Shown here one piece after another: positions 10,401 to 19,290 of a stretch of DNA of 64,000 bases. A model generated the notes under the pieces. The model ran no database searches. It had not been told where the DNA came from and saw nothing but the letters and a program-made list of their open reading frames with translations. The translations under genes and the position numbers were made by a program. Source of the DNA: Embiotoca jacksoni (lineage: Eukaryota > Chordata > Actinopteri > Embiotocidae); the NCBI GenBank assembly GCA_022577435.1, contig JAKOON010000015.1, positions 16,271,830-16,335,829 of the forward strand. The letters run 5' to 3'. Numbering within the stretch: position 1 is the stretch's first letter; each line of letters starts with the position of its first letter.

Positions 10401-11664
10401 TGGAAAACAATCAATCACATCAGTAGACTCTAATGTAATGTATGTAATGTTTACTTCTACTAACGACCTAGCAACAGAGACGAGATCTTGTCTGTTTTAG
10501 TGTTTTCTGGAGATGGTTTCTCAAACTGAATAAATACAGAAACACTAAACTGCTCAGCGAGCTCAGTCTGGTTGGAACAAAGATTTCTGATGAACAAAGA
10601 TATCTGATGAACAAAGATATCTGATGGACAAAGATATCTGATGGACAAAGATATCTGATGAACAAAGATATCTGACGGACAAAGATATCTGATGAACAAA
10701 GATATCCATGGACTCGTGTGTTTTTAAGATTTTAGCACCATGTCATGTTAAAACCAAACCGGTCCAGCTGGCCGCCGCTAGGCTTCAAAGTGCGTGACTA
10801 TCCGTGGTGTTACGGTACGGGTGCTCGGAGCGACCAAAAAGGACCAAAAGAGACTCGATTTCACCAAATGGGTCTCAATTAATATAACAAGTAAAAACCA
10901 CATTATATTACATATTATATGAAATTCTATTCTTATTCTATATTCCCAAACTCGGAGGCGGAGTGATATTTCTAGTGACGAGCAGGGTGTGATGTCATGA
11001 TGATTTCAGCACCTTCCAAATGTTCAGTTGACCAATCAGATCTCTGGGTCAGAACTACTGGTTTTATAAATTATGATCAACAGATGCAGCTCTGTTGGAG
11101 GGATGACAGGTAAACACCTAGCTTGGTGAAATGGCACCACATTCTCTGAAGTCGCGACTTAACCACAAACGAATTTCCTTTCGCTGGTTACCTGGAGACA
11201 TCTCAACGTGCGGTTCAATATTTGCTCAAATACTTGTTCATAGAGTAAACACGACATTTACACACACATGAAGACAAATTAATAATACAATACTGTTGAA
11301 ATGGGACTTCAGTGAAGTGAAATTCCATAAATTCCTCTTCAGACCACGTAACCCCTCCTCTCTTTATATTCACAATGGTCTCATGACCACCACCCTCGTT
11401 CCCCTCCTACTGTCCACTCCACTGTGAATCAGCTGATCGCTTCACTGAAGATTTATAAACTTCTCTCGGGCTGAAAAACAAGTGGAAGTCTTGCTTCCTT
11501 TATCTCACCTTGGGCCTTTTCCAGATGACGTGGCCGATGTGGTTGCTCTGGTGGAACAGAGACTGGTCGGTCGTCAGGAACACGGGGTCTTCGAACAGAC
11601 ATCCATTCTGCTGGCACTGCCTCCTCAGTGCAGAGAAAGACTGGCCCTCGTATGGAACCACCAT
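498..11664 (-). CDS. capn5: Calpain-5 (5' part of gene, three coding exons, partial)
   Basis: Intracellular calcium-dependent cysteine protease of the calpain-5 type. Three minus-strand exons are visible: 11664-11509 (starts MVVPYEGQSF, ends WKRPK), 7774-7643 (ELSSDPHLFVDGISAHDLHQ onward) and 706-498 (VIPDWKDQEWDKEKPESYAG to EKAYA). All have AG acceptors and GT donors and join in phase to about 165 aa. The second exon holds GQLGNCWF with the catalytic Cys, about residue 78; the catalytic His and Asn lie beyond the left edge. Phrases such as FHFRFWRFGEWVDVVIDDRL and YCHSNDKNEFWSALVEKAYA are diagnostic of calpain-5 in the calpain papain-like core. The start is the first ATG after an acceptor at 11669/11670, so a non-coding 5' exon is expected further right. 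omp lies antisense inside the intron 7642-707. Teleosts often have capn5a and capn5b; I cannot tell which this is. Confidence 0.93.
707..1935. other. capn5 intron / omp upstream region
   Basis: No coding exon is visible on either strand. The stretch holds a CA microsatellite at 1309-1342 and the DNA upstream of omp, including an EBF-like site at 1413-1422 (see findings). Confidence 0.6.
1309..1342. repeat. CA microsatellite
   Basis: About 17 uninterrupted CA units in a capn5 intron upstream of omp. The open frames rich in Cys and Val over it are artefacts. Confidence 0.9.
1936..1990 (+). promoter_or_regulatory. Probable omp core promoter (TATA-like)
   Basis: The sequence tgtggataaaagcgag, about 180 bp before the omp ATG, resembles a TATA box and is followed by a G/A-rich stretch that would form the 5' UTR. 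Placement is inferred from position only; no transcript data are available. Confidence 0.4.
2124..3750 (+). CDS. omp: Olfactory marker protein
   Basis: Small cytosolic protein of mature olfactory receptor neurons that modulates odorant signal transduction. Two coding exons: 2124-2192 (MDNDRSPSNMLVLEFKEDRA, then LTE) and 3319-3750 (MMRRRVSSLQRSGQKRQDGE onward, ending SVEFTPEE, stop). Donor ag/gtgagg and acceptor cgcag/atg join in phase 0 to give 166 aa; mammalian OMP is 163 aa. Recognition rests on VYRLDF, VTITGISQHWTPDLTNLMTR, FGERIAELAKVRKVMYFL and the spacing between them. The gene sits antisense in an intron of capn5, the CAPN5/OMP association also known in mammals. A TATA-like gataaaag lies at 1940-1947 and an AATAAA at 4291-4296, so the transcript probably spans about 1.97-4.31 kb. 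The coding intron is notable because mammalian OMP coding sequence is intronless. Confidence 0.95.
2193..3318 (+). other. omp intron with family A repeat
   Basis: An intron of about 1.1 kb with gtgagg donor and ccgcgcag acceptor. Its second half, 2820-3215, contains a reverse-oriented family A repeat fragment. Confidence 0.7.
2960..3215 (-). repeat. Dispersed repeat family A, copy 2
   Basis: The pieces ctgcaccacaggcctgtcaa and ggccatatttggaccagttg are reverse complements of the body of the 8 kb copy. It lies inside the omp intron. Confidence 0.65.
4291..4296 (+). terminator. Poly(A) signal of omp
   Basis: A canonical AATAAA about 540 bp after the omp stop codon, preceded by an AT-rich 3' UTR and followed by a T-rich stretch. 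It is the first clear signal on the plus strand after omp. Confidence 0.55.
4700..5140 (+). repeat. Dispersed repeat family B, copy 1
   Basis: Shares the pieces gatgaagtactttgtcccaa, ttgtacacatacaacatgcg and gtagctgcagtacgtact, with small changes, with the copy at 62.43-62.88 kb. No coding capacity is seen; class unknown. Confidence 0.6.
6041..7018. repeat. Teleost dispersed element with inverted internal segments
   Basis: Begins with an ATTAC tandem, then tttagctgacgcttttatcc and aaagcgacttacaataagtg, a sequence I know from many teleost genomes. The segment at 6222-6282 returns as its reverse complement near 6935-6993. Non-coding. The class is not settled; a SINE or non-autonomous DNA element is possible. 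Confidence 0.7.
7139..7182. repeat. CA microsatellite
   Basis: About 22 CA units in a capn5 intron. Confidence 0.9.
7445..7486. repeat. CA microsatellite, imperfect
   Basis: CA units with two TCA interruptions, about 155 bp from the donor of the second capn5 coding exon. Confidence 0.9.
8040..8550 (+). repeat. Dispersed repeat family A, copy 3 (most complete)
   Basis: About 500 bp running from catggactgcatataaaagt through gattgacaggcctgtggtgc and caggttacagctatcggtgg to cgtccaaatatggtcacttc. The same order of blocks occurs at 27.29-27.83 kb (same strand) and in reverse at 46.0-46.34 kb. No open frame or clear terminal repeats. The family resembles short non-autonomous elements, but I do not know its name. 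Confidence 0.7.
10143..10259. repeat. Fold-back inverted repeat (35/37-bp arms)
   Basis: The left arm 10143-10177 (gcaatattccactcgagagt...) and right arm 10223-10259 are reverse complements apart from a 2-bp indel and one mismatch. They are separated by 45 bp that include a shorter cggcac/gtgcc pairing. It looks like a very small MITE or foldback element. Confidence 0.8.
10588..10706. repeat. 17-bp minisatellite
   Basis: Seven head-to-tail copies of tgatgaacaaagatatc with single-base variants, plus a degenerate copy before them at 10572-10587. Confidence 0.9.
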
Positions 11665-12511
11665 CCTCCCTGCAGACAGGAACTCAGGGTTCAGAACAAC
11701 ACCAGGCCTTTTTTTTTTTAGCATATTCATCACTATTCCTGAGGCATTTTAATGTCAATATATCAAAATTTCAGGCTAAATTTGGAGGGAAATCTACAGA
11801 AGAGCTTGAAGAGGCTTCTGTTCTACAGAATTTCTGCTGGCAAGCAATGGTCAACACTTATCTTTCAATAAAAGCAAAATGCAGCCTTTCAATAATGTTG
11901 TTGATGCATCGGAGACAACTAATTAGCATAGTTTTAGGTCAAAACCAATGGAAGCACGATTAGCATTTAATTACACAAAGAAAATACATTTTAAGAAGCT
12001 GCAGAATGACAACATTTGTCACAGGTTTACAGACTTTATTGACAATAATAAATAAGTTAAACTCAAAATAAGATTCAGTGGAACAAAAGTTAATTTCCAA
12101 GTTTTAAAGCTACACAGTGTGTCACCTGTAAAAGATAAAAAAAAAACTGAATCATCTGTTATATTTACCATAAAAACCTAAATTAATATAATTCCACTTG
12201 CTGTAACAGCACAATGACAATATTGTTTTAATAAAAATATATCAAAAGGACGGTTCGGATATATTACATACATTGCACTGCAGTGAAACGGGAAATAAAG
12301 GCGATGTTGAGACTGAAACACTGTTTGTTATTCTGGTAAAGAGTTACAAATATAAAATGAGAAGCGGATTTTGGTGGATAATTGGATCAGAGCGAACACC
12401 TGCTCCTCCTGACACTGTTTAAACTCCAGATTAAAGAGCAGAAGAACTGCAGCTTCGCCTCTAGCACACATTATAGTGTGGACAAGGATTACACTAAAAA
12501 TGCTCTCAAAA

Positions 12512-12561
12512 TACACACACACACACACACGCACGCACACACACACACACACACACACACA
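12512..12561. repeat. CA microsatellite
   Basis: About 25 CA units with CG interruptions. Confidence 0.9.
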
Positions 12562-12710
12562 ACCGAAAGTCACATTTTTAAGTTTACGTAACAAAAACGA
12601 CCCCCTCGTCATGTGACAGGATTACAAACAGAAACTTGGACAATCGTGTTTGACCAGGAATCACCAGCAAAGTAAACACATGAAAGTTATGTGCATTTGT
12701 GTGTGTGTTA

Positions 12711-12712
<2 letters not shown>

Positions 12713-12766
<54 letters not shown>
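12713..12766. repeat. GT microsatellite
   Basis: About 27 GT units, 150 bp from a CA tract of the opposite phase at 12512-12561. The pair could base-pair as inverted repeats in single strands. Confidence 0.9.
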
Positions 12767-12767
<1 letters not shown>

Positions 12768-13089
12768 TTTCAGCATTAAGTGTCTGATCTGGGGAGTGGA
12801 GTCCAACCAGCAGCTTCCTGTCAGCCAAATAATGAGACAATTACAAAAAGAGAAAGCAGTGACTTTGTGTGTGTGTGAGGGTGTGTGTGAGAAAGATATT
12901 CAAAAGGTATGATTGAGTTGAAAGTACTTAATCTACTTAAGCACTTAAGTAGCAGCTTAATTTGCTGCTGAAATGTTCATGAAATATTCAGCATTCATTA
13001 AAAGCTGCTGTACATCCTGAACAACAGATAAAAACACACGACTGAAACCAACACATTCACATATGAAGCGGTTTTATGTTTCCATGACG

Positions 13090-13460
13090 GCGGCAGCAGG
13101 AGGCATCATGTTTTTAGGGTGTCCGTCCTGCTCTCGTCAACGCAATATCTCAAGAACAACTTTAGGGAATTTCTTCAAATTTGGCACAAACGTTCACTTG
13201 GACTCTAGAATGAACTAATTAGAGGTGTGTGTGTGTGGGGAGGGGGGGGTGGGGGGGGTCAAAGGTCAATGTCCCAGTGGCCTCATGTCTAATTCTTGTG
13301 AACACGATGTCTCAGGAACTCCTTGAGAGAGAATTTCTTTAAATTAGGCACAAATGTTCACTTGGACTAAAAGATGAACTGAAAAGATCTTGGAGGTCAG
13401 AGGTCGCTGTGACTTCATGTCTGTTTTAGTTCTCGTGAACGCTATGCCGTAAAGATCCGA
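13090..13460. repeat. Teleost repeat with ggtcaaaggtca core, copy 1
   Basis: Two tandem degenerate units: caatatctcaagaacaactt then caaatttggcacaaacgttc, and again acgatgtctcaggaactcct then ttaggcacaaatgttcactt. This unit is widespread in teleosts. A DR1-like gggtcaaaggtca lies at 13256-13268. A related copy lies at 58.53-58.75 kb. Confidence 0.65.
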
Positions 13461-13814
13461 TACTGAACGTGTGACATTAATCTTGGCTGTCCACATCGAA
13501 ACTCTGCTGATTGTACAGATCTTATGTGGGTGAAAATGACCAAACAATCATCAGATTTGGTTCCCATGGAGACTGCCCATAGGACTCGTCAGGCTGGTCA
13601 CTAATTACATCAGTGTCACTTAAAGGCAGTAAACACAGAGATGATACTGAGCAGAGCCGTGAGTGTGTGTGTCTGTGTTTTCCTCAGCAAATTCTATTAA
13701 ATATATATAAGTTTGCAATTAAATCCAGGATGTTATGGATGCTAATCAATAATGGTTTGCCGAATATTTAGATGTTAAGCACCTTAAGATGAACAGTTGG
13801 TGGTGCTAATTCTC

Positions 13815-13860
13815 GAAGAAGAAGAAGAAGAAGAAGAAGAAGAAGAAGAAGAAGAAGAAG
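13815..13860. repeat. GAA microsatellite
   Basis: About 15 uninterrupted GAA units. Confidence 0.9.
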
Positions 13861-15629
13861 CAGGTTCAAAGAGACGACGTCAAACCTCAAATGGGGAAAA
13901 CGATGAGGAAATCTGACATTTCTGTTAGTTTCATCCAGGTGATTTAATAAAGATGACTGGAAAAGTTTCTAACAAAAATATTTATAAACTAATTAAATTG
14001 CCTAATTAAAAAATATAAAATGTTCATATATCTCTTTGTAATGCAGGTGAAATAACGCTCCAAACTGACGACAGAGTAAAAGTGCACAGTCATGAGACAT
14101 TTCTGAATGAAATCATGGCAACCCCGAAGTGGTTAGAAGAAACTGAGCCGACCTTCCCCGCTGCAGACAACCAGCATGACTGGGACGTGAGTCATCACCG
14201 GATGGGGGGGGAGGGGCAGCATGTTTTTTTTTTGTTCCTGTATTTTTGTTTATAAGTGCATGCAATCACATGTTAAACAAAGCTGCACACTCATTCTCAC
14301 ATTCACAAGCATTTCCCCATGTGTAGTGGTAAATTACTGACACCATTAACACCAGACTGCTGCTCACTTAGTTTGTGTCTTTTCCCATATATAATACAAA
14401 AACAGTTCAATTGCATATAGAAAGTGAAAAAACAAAAACAAAATCAACCACTAATCTATTTTCTGTACTGCTTGTACTCCTGGCGGTCGAATTGTTCGTA
14501 CGATTGTTCCTAAAAATTAAAGTGATGTATTCAAAAACACAACATTAGTTCTGGTTTCAGAGGATTTGCCTGAAGCCTGAAGTCTTTCACATGACTCAGG
14601 CAGACAATCAAGTTTACTGTGATTTCATGTGATGTTAATTTAGTGAACAGAGAAAGTTTTTTTTTTATACCTGATGTTAAAATGTATGTTATAGTCATCT
14701 AATAGTGTCAAAAAGCAGCAGTTGCAGCAGCACACGGTCATCAATCTGCTGAATCACGCCCAGGACATTTTTTATGATGATAAATTCTGTGATTAATATT
14801 GAAATAACCTCTGTTCAATTTATGCCACTATTAGAAGCCTATAGTACAATTTTAATCATATTTAATAATACACAGACACCTAATTAAGAAGAATTAAATT
14901 AAATTGCATTTACATAGGGCCAAACCACAAAGTCATCTCCGACACTTAACATCATCAAGCCCTCACAAAAGAACCTTAGAACATTATAGAAAATTATAGA
15001 CAGTTCAATAAGTAAAAAAATAAAACAGACTTTAAAACATGTTGTCACCTGTTTACATCAGTCTGCTGTCAACAGCTGCCGTTCGCTCCTCTTCCTCGCT
15101 GTCTGCAGCATTAACACATTGACCACCACTGTTGAGAAGTATTTAATATCCCACAAAGCTCCTTTTTTTTATCATTTCACATTTGAAAACACCGTTTCTT
15201 GATGTGAAATAACTTTAAATTAAACTGCACCAGTGTTATCGACAGACACAGGACTGTGGTGCAAGAAAGATTAGAGGAAAACCAGCCAAACATGGGTGTG
15301 GCTTCATGTGATCACCAAAGAAAACAGCAAATCTGACAACTGACAACTGAACAACAGTCCAGCGCAGATGTTGAAATATCACATGTTGGTGTTTTAATTT
15401 GTGTGGTAGGTACAGCGTGAACAGGTCTGCTAGCATCTCTGTCAAACAAAGTCCACCTGCCTCCTTCTGACAAAATTAACTCATTTTGTTGAAGACTTAA
15501 TGTTTTTTTCAGCCTGCTTCGTGAAGCCACCCAGAGTGAAAAATCTAGCCGGAAATCAGGAAAATGTGCCTTCAAAATAAAAACCGTAATTCCGTATGTG
15601 CATATATGAAACTCAAAACTGCTTCTAAT

Positions 15630-15655
15630 CAATCAATCAATCAATCAATCACTCA
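15630..15655. repeat. ATCA tetranucleotide tract
   Basis: About six tandem ATCA units. Confidence 0.8.
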
Positions 15656-16517
15656 GGGTATAAATCACCCAATGTCTACCTGACCATTAGAGATGCACAC
15701 TGAAAGATTTTTGTTTTTGTTTTAGTTTAAAACATTTAGAAGTTGTGTCATGTTGTTGACAGCTTGTCGGTATGCGTACGTACACAAAGCCAACTACGAT
15801 TGACAGCAGAGTAAGAGTGTGCAATATTTGAGCAAACAAGTCGAATAATGCTTTAAAATTGCTCCAGCCAGGCTGAGTGCAAACTGGACGTGACTCACTA
15901 TCGCCCCCTAACAAACAAACGGGTATTACAAGACGTGACTTTAATTTTTTTCATTATTAAAGATGAAACAAAAGTTTCTACATCAGTCACCCACTTGGCC
16001 TACTAAAGAAAATTAAATCTTGTGTTTTACACGAGCATGTTTGCTTTACCTTTACCGTCGTAACTTGGCTACTTCGCTTTATGGCATGAGTCAAGAACTC
16101 TTTTCCCCTCTTGAGTTTTAATGATACATTTTATTTTGAAGGTGGGTACCGGATGTGTGTTTGTATAAGAACAGCTTGAATTATGAAGTTTCCCGTTTGT
16201 GAAAGTTTTTACGAATTTAAAAAAAAAAAAATCAGGTTTGAAGGCGAAAAAAAGCGAAACGGTGAGCAAATGACACCCCAAATTACAACATTTGTCCTCT
16301 GTTCTGGCCAATTTTATGCAGACACGTCATTTTATTTAACTTAACGCCCATCATTTTAACGTTTCAATGTGTTAAATTTAACGTGAATAAAAGTGAACTC
16401 TGCAGCGGTAAAACATGAAAACCCTTTAATGACGGTCGGAAGTGAGATTCCCCCTTCGAGATGGAGAGCCACTGGGTTTCAATTTAAATTTTAAAATTAA
16501 TTTTTTTTTTTCTTTAC

Positions 16518-16830
16518 CTGGAAATTAGTTTTTTTTCGTCGGCTGCGTGGAGCGGTTGTCTTCTCCCGGGACGGTTTCGGTGTTTCCCCCCCCGCCCCCC
16601 GGTGATGTACGACGTCCTTAATCCGGAGTGTGGTTTCTTCTTCACGACTCTGCAAATGAAACCACACTGCCGGACAGGAGGAGCTCCGGAGCTGCTTCGG
16701 AACTCAGCCTCAAACCCACCGGCCCGCCTTCACTCATCCGAGGGCTGGAGGCGGATGAGGTGATGCCTTCAAGTGCCGCACGGACAAACAAATTACCAAC
16801 ATTAGCGCATTGAACCCTAAATGACTCAAC
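16518..16830 (-). other. Possible capn5 5' UTR exon and promoter
   Basis: A GC- and CpG-richer patch in AT-rich surroundings. On the minus strand it ends in atttccag/gtaaag, a good donor at 16517. The first coding capn5 exon begins just after an acceptor at 11669/11670, so an upstream non-coding exon is required, and this is the best-placed candidate. No transcript evidence. Confidence 0.35.
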
Positions 16831-19290
16831 ACTATCATTTACACAGGGCCGTTCACGTGTATTATTCTGGCAATGCCCTTCATACACACTTTACCTTTTA
16901 AGTACCTTTCAATTATCTTGCAGTAAACAATTTTTGTTCCCTACTGCATCAGAAAAGTGCATTGGTGTGTTTTCTACACAAAGTGCCTTGTGTGCACAAA
17001 AAAAAATAAAAAAAAAATCTAGATATCTTGTGGGAGGGAGTTATTAATATTTTGGGAACAAGTTATTCATTTTGTGGGAAATAAATTATGAACTTGTGGG
17101 AACATGATCTTAATCTTGAGAGAACAAGTTATTAATTTGTTAGAACAAATTACACAAGTTATGAATCCTGTGGAAATGAGTTAATCTTTAAGAAACCAGT
17201 ACTTAGGTAAGAGTAACGAGCAAGAATTAATTATCTTATGAAACAAGTTATTTTTGCAGGAATTATTTTGTGGGAACAAGTTGTTTGCATAAGGTAAAAA
17301 AATAAAAAATAAAAGTATCACCTTTTGGGACTTTAAGAGCTCCATAGTTCTCATATCCACTTTTTTCAGAACAGCATCATTTATTTTTGTAGATTTCTGC
17401 CATCTATTTTTATTTAGTTACATATTCCAGATAGTGTCAACATACTTGATTAACAAAGATGGATCAGATTCAGATTTTTAAAACTAACACACACGTTTGT
17501 CTATACTTGTGAGGACACATTGACATAATGCCTTCCGTAGCACCTTACCCTAACCATCACAACTAAGTGCCTAACCTTAACCTAACCCTATCCGCAACCC
17601 TAACTCTAAAAAAACGGGTTTTAAACCTCAAATTGCACTTTAAAGTTGTGAGGACCGGCCTAAATGTCCTCACAAACTGTGTTTACCCTCATAAACGTTT
17701 TTTTTTTTTTTTTAACCGAAATTGGTCCACACAACATAGTAATACATGCCCACTCACACACAGAGCCTCTCAGGGCTTTTGATACACACCACTTCCCTCT
17801 GGTGGGTGCTGCAGAAATTACAGGAAAAAACTATTTCGGCAAAACCTGCAAAGTATCCATCTATAATGTCAGTAATTATTCAATTCACTCATCTGCAAAT
17901 CAGCAGCATGAAACTACCATAATGCACACGCATAACAACAAAACATATCACAGGTAATGCAAAGGCATGGCATTATATTGCATGAACTTGGCATCCCTGA
18001 CTTTCCATGTCTGGAATAACTTTTCATAATTCCATGATATTCCAGATATTCCTAAAGCTCTTTTTCATAAAAAGACACTTTGGGATGTGTTTATTACAAG
18101 TGATACAAGAGTCATGATGCAGCTGGAGTAAACAGCTGTATTGATTAAAATAGAAAGTAACTGTTACACCAGACACACCTGAGATGGACTGAAAAACCTG
18201 TTTGAAACCGTTTCTGTGGTATTTTTCAGCGTCTGTGTTTGTCTGTGGCCGTCAGCGATTCCTTCGCTCTTCACAGACTTTTACCTCCATTCTTTAGTTT
18301 CTAAGTGTTGAGATTTGTTGTTGTACAAAAAGCAGGTTCAAACAGCTTCTGTCGCGGTGATGCTATTAATCTTTAACGTCATCAGAGAAGAAGACGTCCA
18401 CGGTGTCATGTGAGAAGCTGCACTTTACACTCAGCTGGAGGAGATTGTGGCAGCGACATGTCCATCAGTCGACTTGAGTTCGCACATGGAAGGATAAACA
18501 CGGCTGATTGTAGAAGAACACGGTAAATACGACAGTACTGTACATGGGGTATGATGGGTAGCTTTATCCTTCATATCCCGTTTATATTTATTATCAATAA
18601 TATTTTGTGTGTTACTTTACCGCACTAAGCTTTTTATCCATTAGCTGCACCGTGAACCAGCTCACTTAACAATTAACTTAAAAATCACAACAGGTTGACA
18701 TCAAAACTGACAAAGTTACTGAAATACTGTCCAATACTTTCAAAAATGGTCAGTTTGATTGTTATGCTATTTATTTTCAGAGACTTTTCTCTCCATATAA
18801 AGACGTACAAGGCTTTTAATACATTCAGGTGCTTCTGTTTGTGAGTAAAAACCCCGTAAAGTAAATTTATACAGATAAAATTCAGGTGCATATTTCCATT
18901 TTTGAGCTATAAAATTAGTTGGTTTTTTTTATGGCATCTTGTGGATTTATAGCTGTATTAATAATTTTTTTTGCACATTCAAGGGGTGCTGAAGAAGCTG
19001 AAACTTACAACAGAAACCTATTAATAATGTAAACATCCAACAACTAAATTTGGAGTTGTGTGTCCTCCTGATGAATCCCAACATTTCCTCTCTTAGTTTA
19101 GTGAGTAAAAACTGAGTAAAAAAAATTTGTTTCAACACCAGCTAGTCTCCAACTGTGTTTACAGCTGTAAATGAATCAGAGTTTCTGTGTTGTAACACAT
19201 AAATTGACCTCGTTACCTTCAGCTTCAGAGTCATTTACAGCACCCGAGCTGTAAAAACACATCTAACTTTACCTCCTCTGCAGGTTTAAA
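16831..19290. other. Intergenic region before the Ig-domain gene
   Basis: AT-rich. It contains a well-known teleost dispersed repeat at 17.48-17.80 kb and poly-T/poly-A runs. No exon is recognised, although a 5' UTR exon of the Ig gene could lie here. Confidence 0.45.
17480..17800 (+). repeat. Teleost dispersed repeat with ctaaccctaa-rich core
   Basis: Runs from gtctatacttgtgaggacac through accatcacaactaagtgcct and a degenerate TAACCC-rich core to aaagttgtgaggaccggcct and tgtcctcacaaactgtg. I recognise it as a common interspersed repeat of fish genomes. The TTAGGG-like core is part of the element, not a telomere remnant. Confidence 0.65.

Larger units (their letters stand above)
7775..11508. 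other. capn5 intron, repeats only
   Basis: No exon is seen. It contains family A copy 3 (8040-8550), a fold-back repeat (10143-10259) and a 17-bp minisatellite (10588-10706). The rest is unremarkable AT-rich DNA. Confidence 0.6.
11670..16517. other. capn5 5' intron, no coding exon
   Basis: Between the first coding capn5 exon and a possible 5' UTR exon. It contains microsatellites near 12.5 and 12.7 kb, a nuclear-receptor-type repeat at 13.09-13.46 kb, a GAA tract at 13.8 kb and a CAAT tract at 15.63 kb. No credible exon on either strand. Confidence 0.5.

Noticed and set aside
10588..10706. Tandem 17-bp units as a CRISPR-like array
   Set aside because: Units are directly adjacent with no spacers, and the genome is vertebrate; it is a minisatellite.
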